From assembly GCF_003201955.1 (NCBI RefSeq), contig NZ_QJJM01000011.1:1-64000 (forward strand): a DNA stretch of 64,000 nt. The letters run 5' to 3'. Source of the DNA: Blastomonas natatoria. GTDB lineage: Bacteria > Pseudomonadota > Alphaproteobacteria > Sphingomonadales > Sphingomonadaceae. The translations under genes were made by a program, and so were the position numbers. Below the pieces are notes generated by a model. It was not told the origin of the DNA, did not search any database, and worked only from the letters and a program-made list of their open reading frames with translations. Below are positions 55,501 through 63,357 of the stretch, one piece after another (the first letter of the stretch is position 1; each line of letters begins with the position of its first letter).

Positions 55501-58059
55501 CACCGCGGATTGCAGCGCCTCGATGCTCTCGGGATTGCGCAGCGTCGAGGTATCGCCGATATCGCCGCCCTCGACGATCGCGCGCACCATGCGGCGCATG
55601 TATTTGCCCGAGCGCGTTTCGGGAAATTCGGCGACCTCGAGAAAATCCTGCGGCACCGCGACCGCACCCTTTTCTGTGCGGACCAGATCGGTCAGGCGGC
55701 GGCGATCGTCCTGCGTCAGGCGGCGCCCGGCAATGGTGGTGACGAACGCAATCGGCGTCGCCCCCTTTTCGCGATGCGGCGCGCCGACGACCAGCACATT
55801 GCCCACCGGCGAGCCGGGGTCGAGCGTCTTGTCGCGCAGGATCGCACCTTCGATCTCCTCGGTGCCGATGCGATGGCCCGACACGTTGATGACATCGTCC
55901 GAGCGCCCATGCAGCGAGAACGATCCGTCCTCGTGCCGGATCGCGAAATCGCCCTGGGTATAGGCCCAGGTGCCCTTCCAGCGGCCCCAATAGGTCGACG
56001 CGTAACGGGCGGCATCCCCGCGCCAGAGCGGGTTGACGCGAATGCCGCCCGACACGGCTTCGAGGCTGAACTGATCGGTATCGCCCCAGATGGTGCGGGT
56101 GAGATACGGATAGGGGAGCGCGATGACGATCTCGCCCTTCTCGCCGTTCTTGGCGCGCCGCCAGGAAACGCCGCCCGGCTCCTCGCGTTCCAGCCCGAAT
56201 TCGAGATCGGGCGCGTCGGCGTCTTCGACCCAGACATCGCCGACGATCCAGGGCAGCGGATAGGTGTGGGCATCGGGGCGCAGCGGAAAATCGGTATTGC
56301 CGTAGAAATGCGTCCAGGCGATGCCGCCATGCTCGGTCGCCCAGTAGCTGTTGATATACCAGGGGGTGACATGCTCCATCGCGAAGGCCTGCACGGACGG
56401 AGAGGTCGGCTCCGCGCAGAAGGTCGCGACCTTGAGCGAGGACATGTCGTATGCCTGGATGTCCTTCAGATTCTCCGGATCCTGCATCACGCTCTTGAGG
56501 AAGGTGACGCCGGCCTTGAAGATCTGCACCTTGTGCCGCTCGATGATCGAGGCGAAGCGGCCGGCATGCGGGAAGACCGGTGAGCCTTCGGTGATGATCG
56601 TCGTCACCCGGCAGAGCAGCGAGCCTGCGATCAGGTAACTTTGGCCCGTGATCCAGCCCGGATCAGCGACGACGAACATGACATCGCCCGGCGACGCATC
56701 GAACGCCACCGGCATGGTCGCGGCGACACCCGCGCAATAGCCGCCATGCACGTGCACCACGCCCTTGGGCTTGCCGGTAGACCCCGAGGTATAGATGATG
56801 AAATTGGGATATTCGGCATCGACCGGCAGCGGCCTGGACACCGCCCAGACGGCCCGGACGAAATCGGCATCGGGCAGCGCGAGCAATGCGGCCTCGTCAG
56901 CGACATCCAGCCCGAGCGCGCGCGCAGACTCCAGGATCCTCTGACCTGTTTGAGCGGTCAGGTCGTGGCTCCAATGGTCGCGGTGCGCATTCCACACCAG
57001 ATCGGGCTGCGCGGTATGGCGCACCACCACCACCGCCTCGACGCGCGGCGGTGAATCGACCAGGGCAGACGCTATCGCCATGCGCAGGTTCGCGGCCTGG
57101 GCGGCGTTGAGCGCCGAGCCCTGCGCCAGATCGTCGAGCGCACGGCCGACACCGCGCATCACGTCCGACCGTTCGACCGTCACCTCGCCATCAAGCAATT
57201 CGGTGACCGCGCCGGTGATCGCGCTGCGCACCTTGTCGTCGGTCTCGTTGGCCGGATCGTTCAACGCGCCCGCCAGCAATTCCATCGCAGTTCCGACACC
57301 GATGAAATTGTCGAGCGCAGGATCGGTATAGCTGGTTTTGAACGGCACCATCTGCGCATTGCGATAGCTGCCATCTGCAGTGATCACGATGCGCGCACCC
57401 GCATCGGCGATGCGGTCGGACAGCGTCTTGTCGCTGAAGCCGCCGAACACCGGCGTGTAAATGATGCCTGCGCGCTTGGCCCCTTCGGTCCAATAGATCT
57501 GCGCCGGAATCGACGGCATGTTGAGCGCGATGCGATCCCCCGCCTCGAGGCCGAGGTCCGCCAGCGCGAGCGAGCATTTCGCCGCTTCGAGCATCAGTTG
57601 CTTGCGCGAGACCGGATAGCAATCGACCGGCCCACCGCGGCCATTGTCGCTCGACATGTTCCAGCGGTCACCCTCGAAGATCAGCGCGGTTTCCGCGCCG
57701 TGCCCTGCGAGCACATGCCGATCGACCTCGTTGAAGCCACTATTGGTGAAGCCGCCCTCGAACCAGCGCCAGTTGGGCGGGTTGTCGGCATTCAGCCCGC
57801 GTTCCCACGGCATGTAGTCGGCAGGCAGATCGAGGCTGCGCAACACGCCGGTCTCCGCATCCCATCCGGTCCAGGCTCCGGCATCGCGGTCGAAATAGCC
57901 CCAGGCCTGGTGCTCGGGCAGATACCAGCAGATCGAAGAGCGCGCCTGGTCGCCATGGAATGCGCCCGGATCGGCGATGCAGGCATTGCGCATCGCGGTC
58001 CAGCTGGCCGCATCGGTCAGCGGATTGGCGCGCGGCGGAATGGCGGGGGACGCCGACAT
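52567..58059 (-). CDS. pcs: Trifunctional propionyl-CoA synthase (3-hydroxypropionate pathway)
   Basis: The 1830-residue product joins three enzymes. An acyl-CoA synthetase domain (about 1-865) has Y-T-S-G-S-T-G-K-P-K-G (423-433), T-E-H-G-G near 575-579 and the catalytic lysine near 819 (R-S-G-K). An enoyl-CoA hydratase domain (about 880-1180) has V-A-G-A-D-I-R and G-V-A-L-G-G-G-M-E-F with a glutamate at 1009. A zinc-free MDR reductase domain (about 1250-1830) has V-N-F-N-D-I-W and an NADPH fold with E-G-S-A-T-G-T-G (1420-1427). The reactions are 3-hydroxypropionate to its CoA ester (ATP), to acryloyl-CoA, to propionyl-CoA (NADPH). The Chloroflexus protein is 1822 residues, and the crystallised one is, to my knowledge, from Erythrobacter NAP1. 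Confidence 0.95.
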   Translation of the reverse strand: MSASPAIPPRANPLTDAASWTAMRNACIADPGAFHGDQARSSICWYLPEHQAWGYFDRDAGAWTGWDAETGVLRSLDLPADYMPWERGLNADNPPNWRWFEGGFTNSGFNEVDRHVLAGHGAETALIFEGDRWNMSSDNGRGGPVDCYPVSRKQLMLEAAKCSLALADLGLEAGDRIALNMPSIPAQIYWTEGAKRAGIIYTPVFGGFSDKTLSDRIADAGARIVITADGSYRNAQMVPFKTSYTDPALDNFIGVGTAMELLAGALNDPANETDDKVRSAITGAVTELLDGEVTVERSDVMRGVGRALDDLAQGSALNAAQAANLRMAIASALVDSPPRVEAVVVVRHTAQPDLVWNAHRDHWSHDLTAQTGQRILESARALGLDVADEAALLALPDADFVRAVWAVSRPLPVDAEYPNFIIYTSGSTGKPKGVVHVHGGYCAGVAATMPVAFDASPGDVMFVVADPGWITGQSYLIAGSLLCRVTTIITEGSPVFPHAGRFASIIERHKVQIFKAGVTFLKSVMQDPENLKDIQAYDMSSLKVATFCAEPTSPSVQAFAMEHVTPWYINSYWATEHGGIAWTHFYGNTDFPLRPDAHTYPLPWIVGDVWVEDADAPDLEFGLEREEPGGVSWRRAKNGEKGEIVIALPYPYLTRTIWGDTDQFSLEAVSGGIRVNPLWRGDAARYASTYWGRWKGTWAYTQGDFAIRHEDGSFSLHGRSDDVINVSGHRIGTEEIEGAILRDKTLDPGSPVGNVLVVGAPHREKGATPIAFVTTIAGRRLTQDDRRRLTDLVRTEKGAVAVPQDFLEVAEFPETRSGKYMRRMVRAIVEGGDIGDTSTLRNPESIEALQSAVAAWQRKQQLAEDQALFERYRYFLIQYNDLGDGRRVATVTVTNPPVNALNERAIDELVIVVEHLARKDDVIAVVFTGQGTASFVAGADIRQMLEEVNSVEEAGVLPNNAQLAFAKIENMGKPCIAAIQGVALGGGMEFALACHYRIAEPVARFGQPEINLRLLPGYGGTQRLPRLLAERRAGEGLRDALDLILGGRAIGAQEALELGAIEQVADGSDDVLSMAHAMVRDFARHGPESTLGKAFADRKAMTKRWANAAHIDLDAVLEDAFLQRILRQLEWAGRGEAGRRALDAVRTGWTEGMAAGLKREGEHFAEAIIDPEGGKTGIRQFMDKQSPPLPVRRNGVWIDAEHEGNKAAMIASGQLLPVGAPFYPGVTAIPPKQLAFGISRDPDTGAPRFGPPASHEREHIVPVVAPEPNEALVYMLTSEVNFNDIWALTGIPVSPFDAHDEDVQITGSGGLALVASLGSEVKAEGRLRVGDMVVVYSGTSDLLSPQAGDDPMFAGFAIQGYETKTGSHAQFLNVQGPQLHRVPPDLTLEQAGSYVLNLGTITRCLFTTLQIVPGKTIFVEGSATGTGLDALKSSVKSGLKATGMVSSESRAAFVKEQGAVGAINRKDPRFAGAFTPVPDDPEAAKAWEREGAGILEEYRRMNGGRLADFVVSHAGESAFPRSFQLLEENGTLAFYGASSGYHFSFMGKTGSASPSDMLARAQLRGGESVLLYYGPGSRDLADPLGLEMIEAARLYKARTVIVTTTDGQREFLQSLGLEESVEGIISLEGLKRRDAEFVWPDSLPRLPDARADIERFKEGVRRYQQHTMKPFGTAIGKILGSPGNPRGVPDLVIERAGQDSLGVSTSLVKPFGGRVVYAEEMAGRRYTFYAPQVWTRQRRIIMPTANIFGTHLCNAHEVTVMNAMIAGGLLSVTEPLVVDWDGLPEAHQAMWDNRHTGATYVVNHALPAMGLRSRDELLEYWASTSILPRD

Positions 58060-58257
58060 GGCTGCGGCGCTCAGCGGACGGGCCTGGACAGGCAGGCTTG
58101 GAAAAGGGAAGGCATGAGTTCGCAGCTCTCCTGCCGTGCCGATCTATCGCGATTCCCAAATCGCAAATGCCGGTTGCGGCGAACGAAACAAATGTCTCCC
58201 GCCGCGTCAGTATCATATTGTTTCAACCAGCGGTAGGGCTGATTGCCCGGCAGAGGC

Positions 58258-59340
58258 TCAACGCTGGTGCCAGCGTCCCACGGCCCGCGATACCGCCTGC
58301 ATCAACTGCATCCGCGCCGGAATGCTGGCGGTCGTCTCGGCCAGCATGACCGCTACGGCATAGCGGGTTCCGTCAGGCGCGGTCATGATCCCGACATCGT
58401 TATAGCCGGTAGAAACCGGCGGCAGATCCTGGCCCGTGCCGGTCTTGTGGAGGAACTGCCAGCCCGCTGGAACGCCCGCTTTCAGCCGATTCGGACCGCT
58501 GCGCGTGCGCCCAAGCGTGTCGAGCATCAGCCGGGTCGAAGCCTGGCTGAGCAATTCGCCCCGCGCGAGCCGCGCCAGAGCATCGACAATGCCTTCCGGG
58601 CTCGCTCCGTCGATCGGATCGGCGACATAGGCCGAGAGCAGATTGCGCCGTCGGTCGAGCGGCACCCGCGCGCGTGCCGCCTGGAATGCCCGGCCTGCCG
58701 AAAGCTCCTGGCGCCATTCGACACCGGCAATCGAGCTCTGCAGCAGCCGCTCTCCCGGGCCGAAGCGGATGTTCGACAGGCCTTTGCGACGCAGGAAGTC
58801 GTTGACCGCGCCGGGACCACCGGCCGTGCGGAGCAGGGCGTCATTGGCGCTGTTGTCGCTCGCGGTCAGCGCCTCGTTGATCAGCGATCGCACGGTTTCG
58901 CGCACCACGCCTTCTCGTGCCACCCGCGCTGCGAGGGGCTGGTGAAACAGCGTCAGATCGTCGGGGGTGATCGTCACCTCCTGGTCGAGCGCCAGTTCGC
59001 CGCGATCGACTTTCTCGAGCACCGTCATCGTCACCCAGAGCTTGGAGACGCTCTGCTGCGGGAACAATTCGCCGCCACGCTGGCCGACCACCCAGTCGCC
59101 ATCGATGCGCCGCACCGCGATGCCGGTCTTGCCGGGAAAGGTCCGCCAGAGTTCCTGCAGTTCGTCGCGAAGCCCCTGGGGCACGACATTGGCTGCGCGC
59201 GGGGCGAGCGGCGGAGGGACAGGTTGAACGCGGGCAGGTGGCGGGGCCACCGGACGCGGCTGTGCAACCTGTTTCGGCGCCGAAACACAGGCCGACAGCG
59301 CGGCAGTGGCAAGGATCAGGACCAGCGGACGGACGACCAT
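58258..59340 (-). CDS. Class A beta-lactamase-like lipoprotein
   Basis: The 360-residue product starts with a lipoprotein signal (A-A-L-S-A-C) and a proline-rich linker of about 35 residues. The serine hydrolase domain has the S-V-S-K tetrad (S-x-x-K), S-D-N (T-A-S-D-N-S-A-N-D) and H-K-T-G-T-G. The canonical E-x-x-L-N of the omega loop is not obvious; V-E-W-R-Q-E-L is the nearest match. It could be a divergent beta-lactamase or a penicillin-binding-like hydrolase. It lies downstream of nadB in the same direction, behind a 329-base repeat-rich gap. Confidence 0.8.
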   Translation of the reverse strand: MVVRPLVLILATAALSACVSAPKQVAQPRPVAPPPARVQPVPPPLAPRAANVVPQGLRDELQELWRTFPGKTGIAVRRIDGDWVVGQRGGELFPQQSVSKLWVTMTVLEKVDRGELALDQEVTITPDDLTLFHQPLAARVAREGVVRETVRSLINEALTASDNSANDALLRTAGGPGAVNDFLRRKGLSNIRFGPGERLLQSSIAGVEWRQELSAGRAFQAARARVPLDRRRNLLSAYVADPIDGASPEGIVDALARLARGELLSQASTRLMLDTLGRTRSGPNRLKAGVPAGWQFLHKTGTGQDLPPVSTGYNDVGIMTAPDGTRYAVAVMLAETTASIPARMQLMQAVSRAVGRWHQR

Positions 59341-59669
59341 GCAGGGCTTTCTAGCAGCATCTTCGGGTTGGCAACCATGCGGAATGACAGATGTATCCGC
59401 GCTGAAGCGGTCTAGCCACGGGTTCCGTGGCCGTGGCTGCTTTTGCGGCGAACAAGGCGCTGGGCGCGATGAGCAGTGCCACTCCCCTCACTATGAAGGA
59501 TGGCGGCACCCTCGCCTCCCTTGATGGGAGATGCGGCGAGACTTGACAGCTTGCTGGCCAGTCGCAGCGGTGAGGGTGGCGGCGCGGCCGGGCGCCATGT
59601 CGAAAGGACCAAACCAGCCGGCCCGATCACCCACCCAATCCTCCCCCATCAGGGGGGAGGGCTTCAGGA
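59341..59669. repeat. Repeat-rich intergenic region
   Basis: This 329-base gap between nadB and the beta-lactamase-like gene holds no gene that I can support. It contains a hairpin, AGCCACGG-N9-CCGTGGCT, followed by GCTTTT (59414-59444), and a palindromic stretch (about 59500-59668) with C-C-T-C-C-C-T-T-G-A-T-G-G-G-A type arms, a CAGCTTGCTGGC piece shared with 20960-20972, and CCCCCATCAGGGGGGAGG near 59644. Confidence 0.6.
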
Positions 59670-61262
59670 TCAGGGCACCAGCACCGTGTCTTCCGCGACC
59701 GGCAGCAGATCGGGATAATCGCTGTTGTAATGCAGCCCGCGGCTTTCCTTGCGTTCGAGCGCCGAGCGCACGATCAGGTCGGCGACCTCGATCAGGTTGC
59801 GCAGCTCGACCAGATCGGGCGTGACGCGGAAATTGCCGTAATATTCCTCGACCTCGCTGCGCAACAGTTCGATGCGGTGGCGGGCGCGCTCCAGCCGCTT
59901 GGTGGTGCGCACGATGCCGACATAGTCCCACATGAAGCGGCGAATCTCGCGCCAGTTGTGCTGGACGACGACCTCCTCGTCCGAATCGGTGACCCGGCTT
60001 TCATCCCAAGGCAGGATCTGGGGCGCCGGACCGAGCTCGTCCCAATGTTCGATAATGTCCTTGGCCGCCGCATCGCCGAAAACGAAGCATTCGAGCAGGC
60101 TGTTGGACGCGAGCCGGTTCGCGCCATGCAGCCCCGACTGGCTGACCTCGCCCGCCGCATAGAGGCCCGGCAGATCGGTGCGGCCGTTCAGGTCGATCAG
60201 CACCCCGCCACAGGTATAATGCTGCGCGGGCACCACCGGGATCGGATCGCGGGTGATGTCCAGCCCCAAGCCCAGAAGCTTGTCGTAGATGGTCGGGAAA
60301 TGGCCCTTCACGAATTCCGGCGGCTGATGGCTGATGTCGAGATGGACATAATCGAGCCCCAGCCGCTTGATCTCGTGGTCGATGGCGCGCGCGACGACAT
60401 CGCGCGGGGCGAGTTCGAGCCGCTCGTCGAAATCGCCCATGAAGCGATAGCCGGTTTCGGGAATCAGCAGATGCCCGCCCTCGCCGCGCACCGCCTCGGT
60501 AATCAGGAAGTTCTTGACGTCGAGATTGTACAGGCAGGTCGGGTGGAACTGCATGAATTCCATGTTCGAGACGCGCGCTCCCGCGCGCCAGGCCATGGCG
60601 ATGCCGTCGCCGGTCGCGCCGCGCGGCGCGGTCGAGAACAGATAGGTGCGCCCCGCTCCGCCGCTGGCCAGCAAGGTTGCGCGCGCGGTCAGCGCCTCGA
60701 CATGGCCGGTAGCGCGATTGAGCGCATAGGCGCCCCAGATGCGCTTTTCGCCCGCAGGCGCGACGCGATGCCGATCGGCGATCAGGTCGATCGCGACCAT
60801 GTCGGGCAGCAACGTGATATTGGGATTGGCGAGCGCCGCCCGTTCCAGCGCCTGCTGCACCGCCCAGCCGGTGGCATCGTCGACATGCACGATGCGCCGG
60901 TGGCTGTGCCCGCCCTCGCGCGTCAGGTGCAGGTCGTCGGCATGGTCGCCGCTGCCGCCGTTGCGGTTGAACGGCACGCCGAGATCGACCAGATGCTGGA
61001 TCGCCGCCGGAGCGTTCTCGACGACGAACTCGACCGTCTCGCGCCGGTTGAGCCCGGCGCCCGCGACCATCGTGTCCTCGATATGGCTGTCGAACGTGTC
61101 GCCCTCTTCGAGCACGGCGGCGATGCCGCCCTGCGCCCATGCGGTCGACCCGCCCGAAATATCGCCCTTGGCCAGCACCAGCACGCGGCAATGCCGCGCA
61201 AGGCTGAGCGCTGCCGTAAGCCCCGCCGCGCCCGACCCGATGATCAGGACATCATGTTGCAT
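59670..61262 (-). CDS. nadB: L-aspartate oxidase
   Basis: The 530-residue product has an N-terminal FAD-binding fold (I-I-G-S-G-A-A-G-L-T-A-A-L), the G-D-I-S-G-G-S-T-A-W-A-Q-G-G segment, an E-G-G-H-S-H-R-R-I motif and the succinate dehydrogenase/fumarate reductase type C-terminal domain. It oxidises aspartate to iminoaspartate for NAD synthesis with NadA. The ATG at 61262 overlaps by one base the stop of the upstream lipoprotein gene. nadA and nadC are not in the window. Confidence 0.93.
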   Translation of the reverse strand: MQHDVLIIGSGAAGLTAALSLARHCRVLVLAKGDISGGSTAWAQGGIAAVLEEGDTFDSHIEDTMVAGAGLNRRETVEFVVENAPAAIQHLVDLGVPFNRNGGSGDHADDLHLTREGGHSHRRIVHVDDATGWAVQQALERAALANPNITLLPDMVAIDLIADRHRVAPAGEKRIWGAYALNRATGHVEALTARATLLASGGAGRTYLFSTAPRGATGDGIAMAWRAGARVSNMEFMQFHPTCLYNLDVKNFLITEAVRGEGGHLLIPETGYRFMGDFDERLELAPRDVVARAIDHEIKRLGLDYVHLDISHQPPEFVKGHFPTIYDKLLGLGLDITRDPIPVVPAQHYTCGGVLIDLNGRTDLPGLYAAGEVSQSGLHGANRLASNSLLECFVFGDAAAKDIIEHWDELGPAPQILPWDESRVTDSDEEVVVQHNWREIRRFMWDYVGIVRTTKRLERARHRIELLRSEVEEYYGNFRVTPDLVELRNLIEVADLIVRSALERKESRGLHYNSDYPDLLPVAEDTVLVP

Positions 61263-61819
61263 CAGCGGTAGCCACAGGTGAGCAAGGAGCGTTGAGGGGC
61301 ATCGGGACTTTCCTGAAGACTGACAATCCGTTCGTAACCATCGGGCTCTCCCAGTGAGACATCATTGTCAATCTCAACGGGAAAGCCGTTATTGCGCAGC
61401 GTCGAGAACACGGCAGCCACAGGAGCGGCAAATTCGAAGCTGAACTCGCCAGGGTCGCCGCCTTCCGGGTACGTCTGGTGAATGGCGTACAGAGGCAGAC
61501 CTAACATCGTCCCTGACGTGCGGACGGCGAACGACGTCCAGCCATCATGCCGCGTCATCTCCACCTTATCAAATACCCTAATGAGCGGAGCCGGTGCGGC
61601 AATCTGGCCAACACGTAGGTGGCGGTCAGGATCGACCACGGCATCCGGATCGATCGCAACCATGGCCTGCAGAAAGCGCGCTGTTTCCGGGGACAAATTG
61701 CACAGTGCGGGGTCTTCGAAGGATAACAATGCATCCAGTGCGACCGGACCGATCGACTGGCGCGGCATGCAGCCGGAAACGAGGGCAGCGATTGCAACTG
61801 TTGCAAAAACGGCTCTCAC
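61262..61819 (-). CDS. Lipoprotein, function unknown
   Basis: The 185-residue product has a lipobox (A-L-V-S-G-C at 12-17) and a mixed alpha/beta body with L-C-N-L-S-P-E-T-A-R-F-L and a final cysteine in L-T-C-G-Y-R. I do not recognise a family. It is flanked by an overlapping ABC ATPase gene (four bases) and an overlapping nadB (one base), so all three are probably cotranscribed. Confidence 0.7.
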   Translation of the reverse strand: MRAVFATVAIAALVSGCMPRQSIGPVALDALLSFEDPALCNLSPETARFLQAMVAIDPDAVVDPDRHLRVGQIAAPAPLIRVFDKVEMTRHDGWTSFAVRTSGTMLGLPLYAIHQTYPEGGDPGEFSFEFAAPVAAVFSTLRNNGFPVEIDNDVSLGEPDGYERIVSLQESPDAPQRSLLTCGYR

Positions 61820-62751
61820 GCCACCGCCTTGGTGAGGTTCAGGAAAACATCCTCCAGATCCGGCTCGCGGGTCGAGACATCGACGATGTCATAGCCCGCC
61901 GCGCGCACGCGGCTCATCACCTGGCCCGCGTTCAGCCGGTCCTTGCTGTAGCCGATCTCGATCACCCGCTCGGTGAGCTTGCTGACCTTGTCGAAATCCG
62001 GGTCGGCAGGCAAAGCGGCAATGTCCTGGTCGAGCGTCAGCACGATCAGCTTTTCGCGCGCCATGCCGACCATCTCTGCCGTGGGCTTGTTGGCGATCAG
62101 CTTGCCATGGTTGATGATGGCGATGCGGTCGCACAGCTCTTCGGCTTCCTCGAGATAATGCGTGGTCAGCACGATGGTGACCCCGGCGCGGTTCAATTCG
62201 CGCACATAATCCCAGAGCTGCTGACGCAGATCGATATCGACCCCTGCGGTCGGCTCGTCGAGCACCAGGATCGGCGGCGAGTGCACCATGGCTTTTGCGA
62301 CAAGCAGACGCCGCTTCATGCCGCCCGACAGCGTCCGCGCATAGGCATCGGCCTTGTCCTCCAGCCGCACCGCGCGCAGCAGCTCTGCGGTGCGCCGATG
62401 CGCCTTGGGCACGCCGAACAGCCCTGCCTGAAGCTCCAGCGCCTCGGCCGGGGTAAAGAACGGATCGAACACGATCTCCTGCGGCACGATGCCGATCGAG
62501 GCCTTGGCGTTGCGCGGATCGGCGTCGATGTCGAAGCCCCAGATGCGCGCCGAACCCGATGTCTTGCGCACCATGCCCGACAATATGTTGATCAGCGTCG
62601 ATTTGCCCGCGCCATTGGGGCCGAGCAGCCCGAATATCTGTCCGCGCGGAACGTCGAAGCTTACGCCGTCCAGCGCCAGCTTGTCGGGGGCCTTGCCTGC
62701 ACCAGCGTAAACCTTGCGCAGCGTGTCGATCGATATGGCAGCCTCAGTCAC
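61816..62751 (-). CDS. ABC transporter ATP-binding protein, DrrA/ABC-2 type
   Basis: A GTG at 62751 gives 311 residues starting T-E-A-A-I-S-I-D-T-L; longer frames are promoter sequence. Walker A is G-P-N-G-A-G-K-S (44-51), the signature is L-S-G-G-M-K-R-R (141-148) and Walker B is L-V-L-D-E-P (162-167). The extra C-terminal region (about 220-311) is typical of DrrA-like ATPases that energise ABC-2 permeases for drug or lipid export. No permease gene follows in the window. Confidence 0.9.
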   Translation of the reverse strand: MTEAAISIDTLRKVYAGAGKAPDKLALDGVSFDVPRGQIFGLLGPNGAGKSTLINILSGMVRKTSGSARIWGFDIDADPRNAKASIGIVPQEIVFDPFFTPAEALELQAGLFGVPKAHRRTAELLRAVRLEDKADAYARTLSGGMKRRLLVAKAMVHSPPILVLDEPTAGVDIDLRQQLWDYVRELNRAGVTIVLTTHYLEEAEELCDRIAIINHGKLIANKPTAEMVGMAREKLIVLTLDQDIAALPADPDFDKVSKLTERVIEIGYSKDRLNAGQVMSRVRAAGYDIVDVSTREPDLEDVFLNLTKAVA

Positions 62752-62865
62752 GCGATGCGGATTAGCCCGATGGCTGGCCAAGCGCAAAGGGAAAGGTGGC
62801 GCTGCCCGTGCTGTGTGCAGGTGCAGCACAAATGCTGCCTAAATTTTACGCAGCCGTTCGCATCT

Positions 62866-62880
62866 GCACAAAAAATGTGC
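62866..62880. promoter_or_regulatory. NtrC-type enhancer half-site pair
   Basis: GCAC-N7-GTGC (GCACAAAAAATGTGC) matches the NtrC core spacing. It lies 55 bases upstream of the sigma-54 hexamer at 62935, a usual distance for an enhancer. Confidence 0.6.
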
Positions 62881-62933
62881 GCCTGACCGCAGGGCGGATT
62901 AGCAATTCGTTAGGATTCACGGCTTCTGCGCAT

Positions 62934-62949
62934 TTGGCACGTGCTTTGC
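62934..62949 (+). promoter_or_regulatory. Sigma-54 promoter of glnK-amtB
   Basis: TTGGCACGTGCTTTGC contains the -24/-12 elements TGGCAC and TTGC with exactly five bases between, as in the sigma-54 consensus. It lies 57 bases before the glnK start. Together with the NtrC-type palindrome it indicates nitrogen-controlled transcription of glnK-amtB. Confidence 0.88.
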
Positions 62950-63006
62950 GTAGCTTTCCTGCGGTGACGGGGCCAACCCCGCAAGAATATTACCAAAGGG
63001 GGCGTA

Positions 63007-63345
63007 ATGAAATTCATCATTGCCATCATCAAGCCCTTCAGGCTGGACGAGGTGCGCGAAGCCCTTACCAGCCTGGGCATCGCGGGCATGACCGTGACCG
63101 AAGTGAAGGGCTTTGGCCGCCAGAAGGGCCAGACCGAAATTTATCGCGGCGCGGAATATACCACCAACATGGTCCCCAAGCTGAAGCTGGAGATCGCGGT
63201 GAGCGACGACATCGCCCCGCAGGTGGTTGAAACCATCCAGGCCGCCGCAAACACGGATTCCATCGGTGACGGCAAGATCTTCGTTTTCGACCTGGCGGCC
63301 GCGACGCGCATCCGCACCGGCGAGACCGGCGACACGGCACTGTAA
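63007..63345 (+). CDS. glnK: Nitrogen regulatory PII protein GlnK/GlnB
   Basis: The 112-residue product is a complete PII protein. Tyr51 (R-G-A-E-Y-T-T) is the uridylylation site, the T-loop sequence before it is normal, and G-D-G-K-I-F-V near 87-93 binds ATP and effectors. An AAGGGGGCGT site precedes the ATG. The amtB neighbour favours the name glnK over glnB. In the usual circuit PII blocks AmtB when nitrogen is sufficient and is modified by GlnD. Confidence 0.94.
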   Translation: MKFIIAIIKPFRLDEVREALTSLGIAGMTVTEVKGFGRQKGQTEIYRGAEYTTNMVPKLKLEIAVSDDIAPQVVETIQAAANTDSIGDGKIFVFDLAAATRIRTGETGDTAL

Positions 63346-63357
63346 GGGGAAAGGGGA

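Noticed and set aside
53434-56583. A 1049-residue plus-strand open frame
   Set aside because: It lies wholly antisense to the propionyl-CoA synthase gene, has no recognisable domain, and reflects codon bias in GC-rich DNA.
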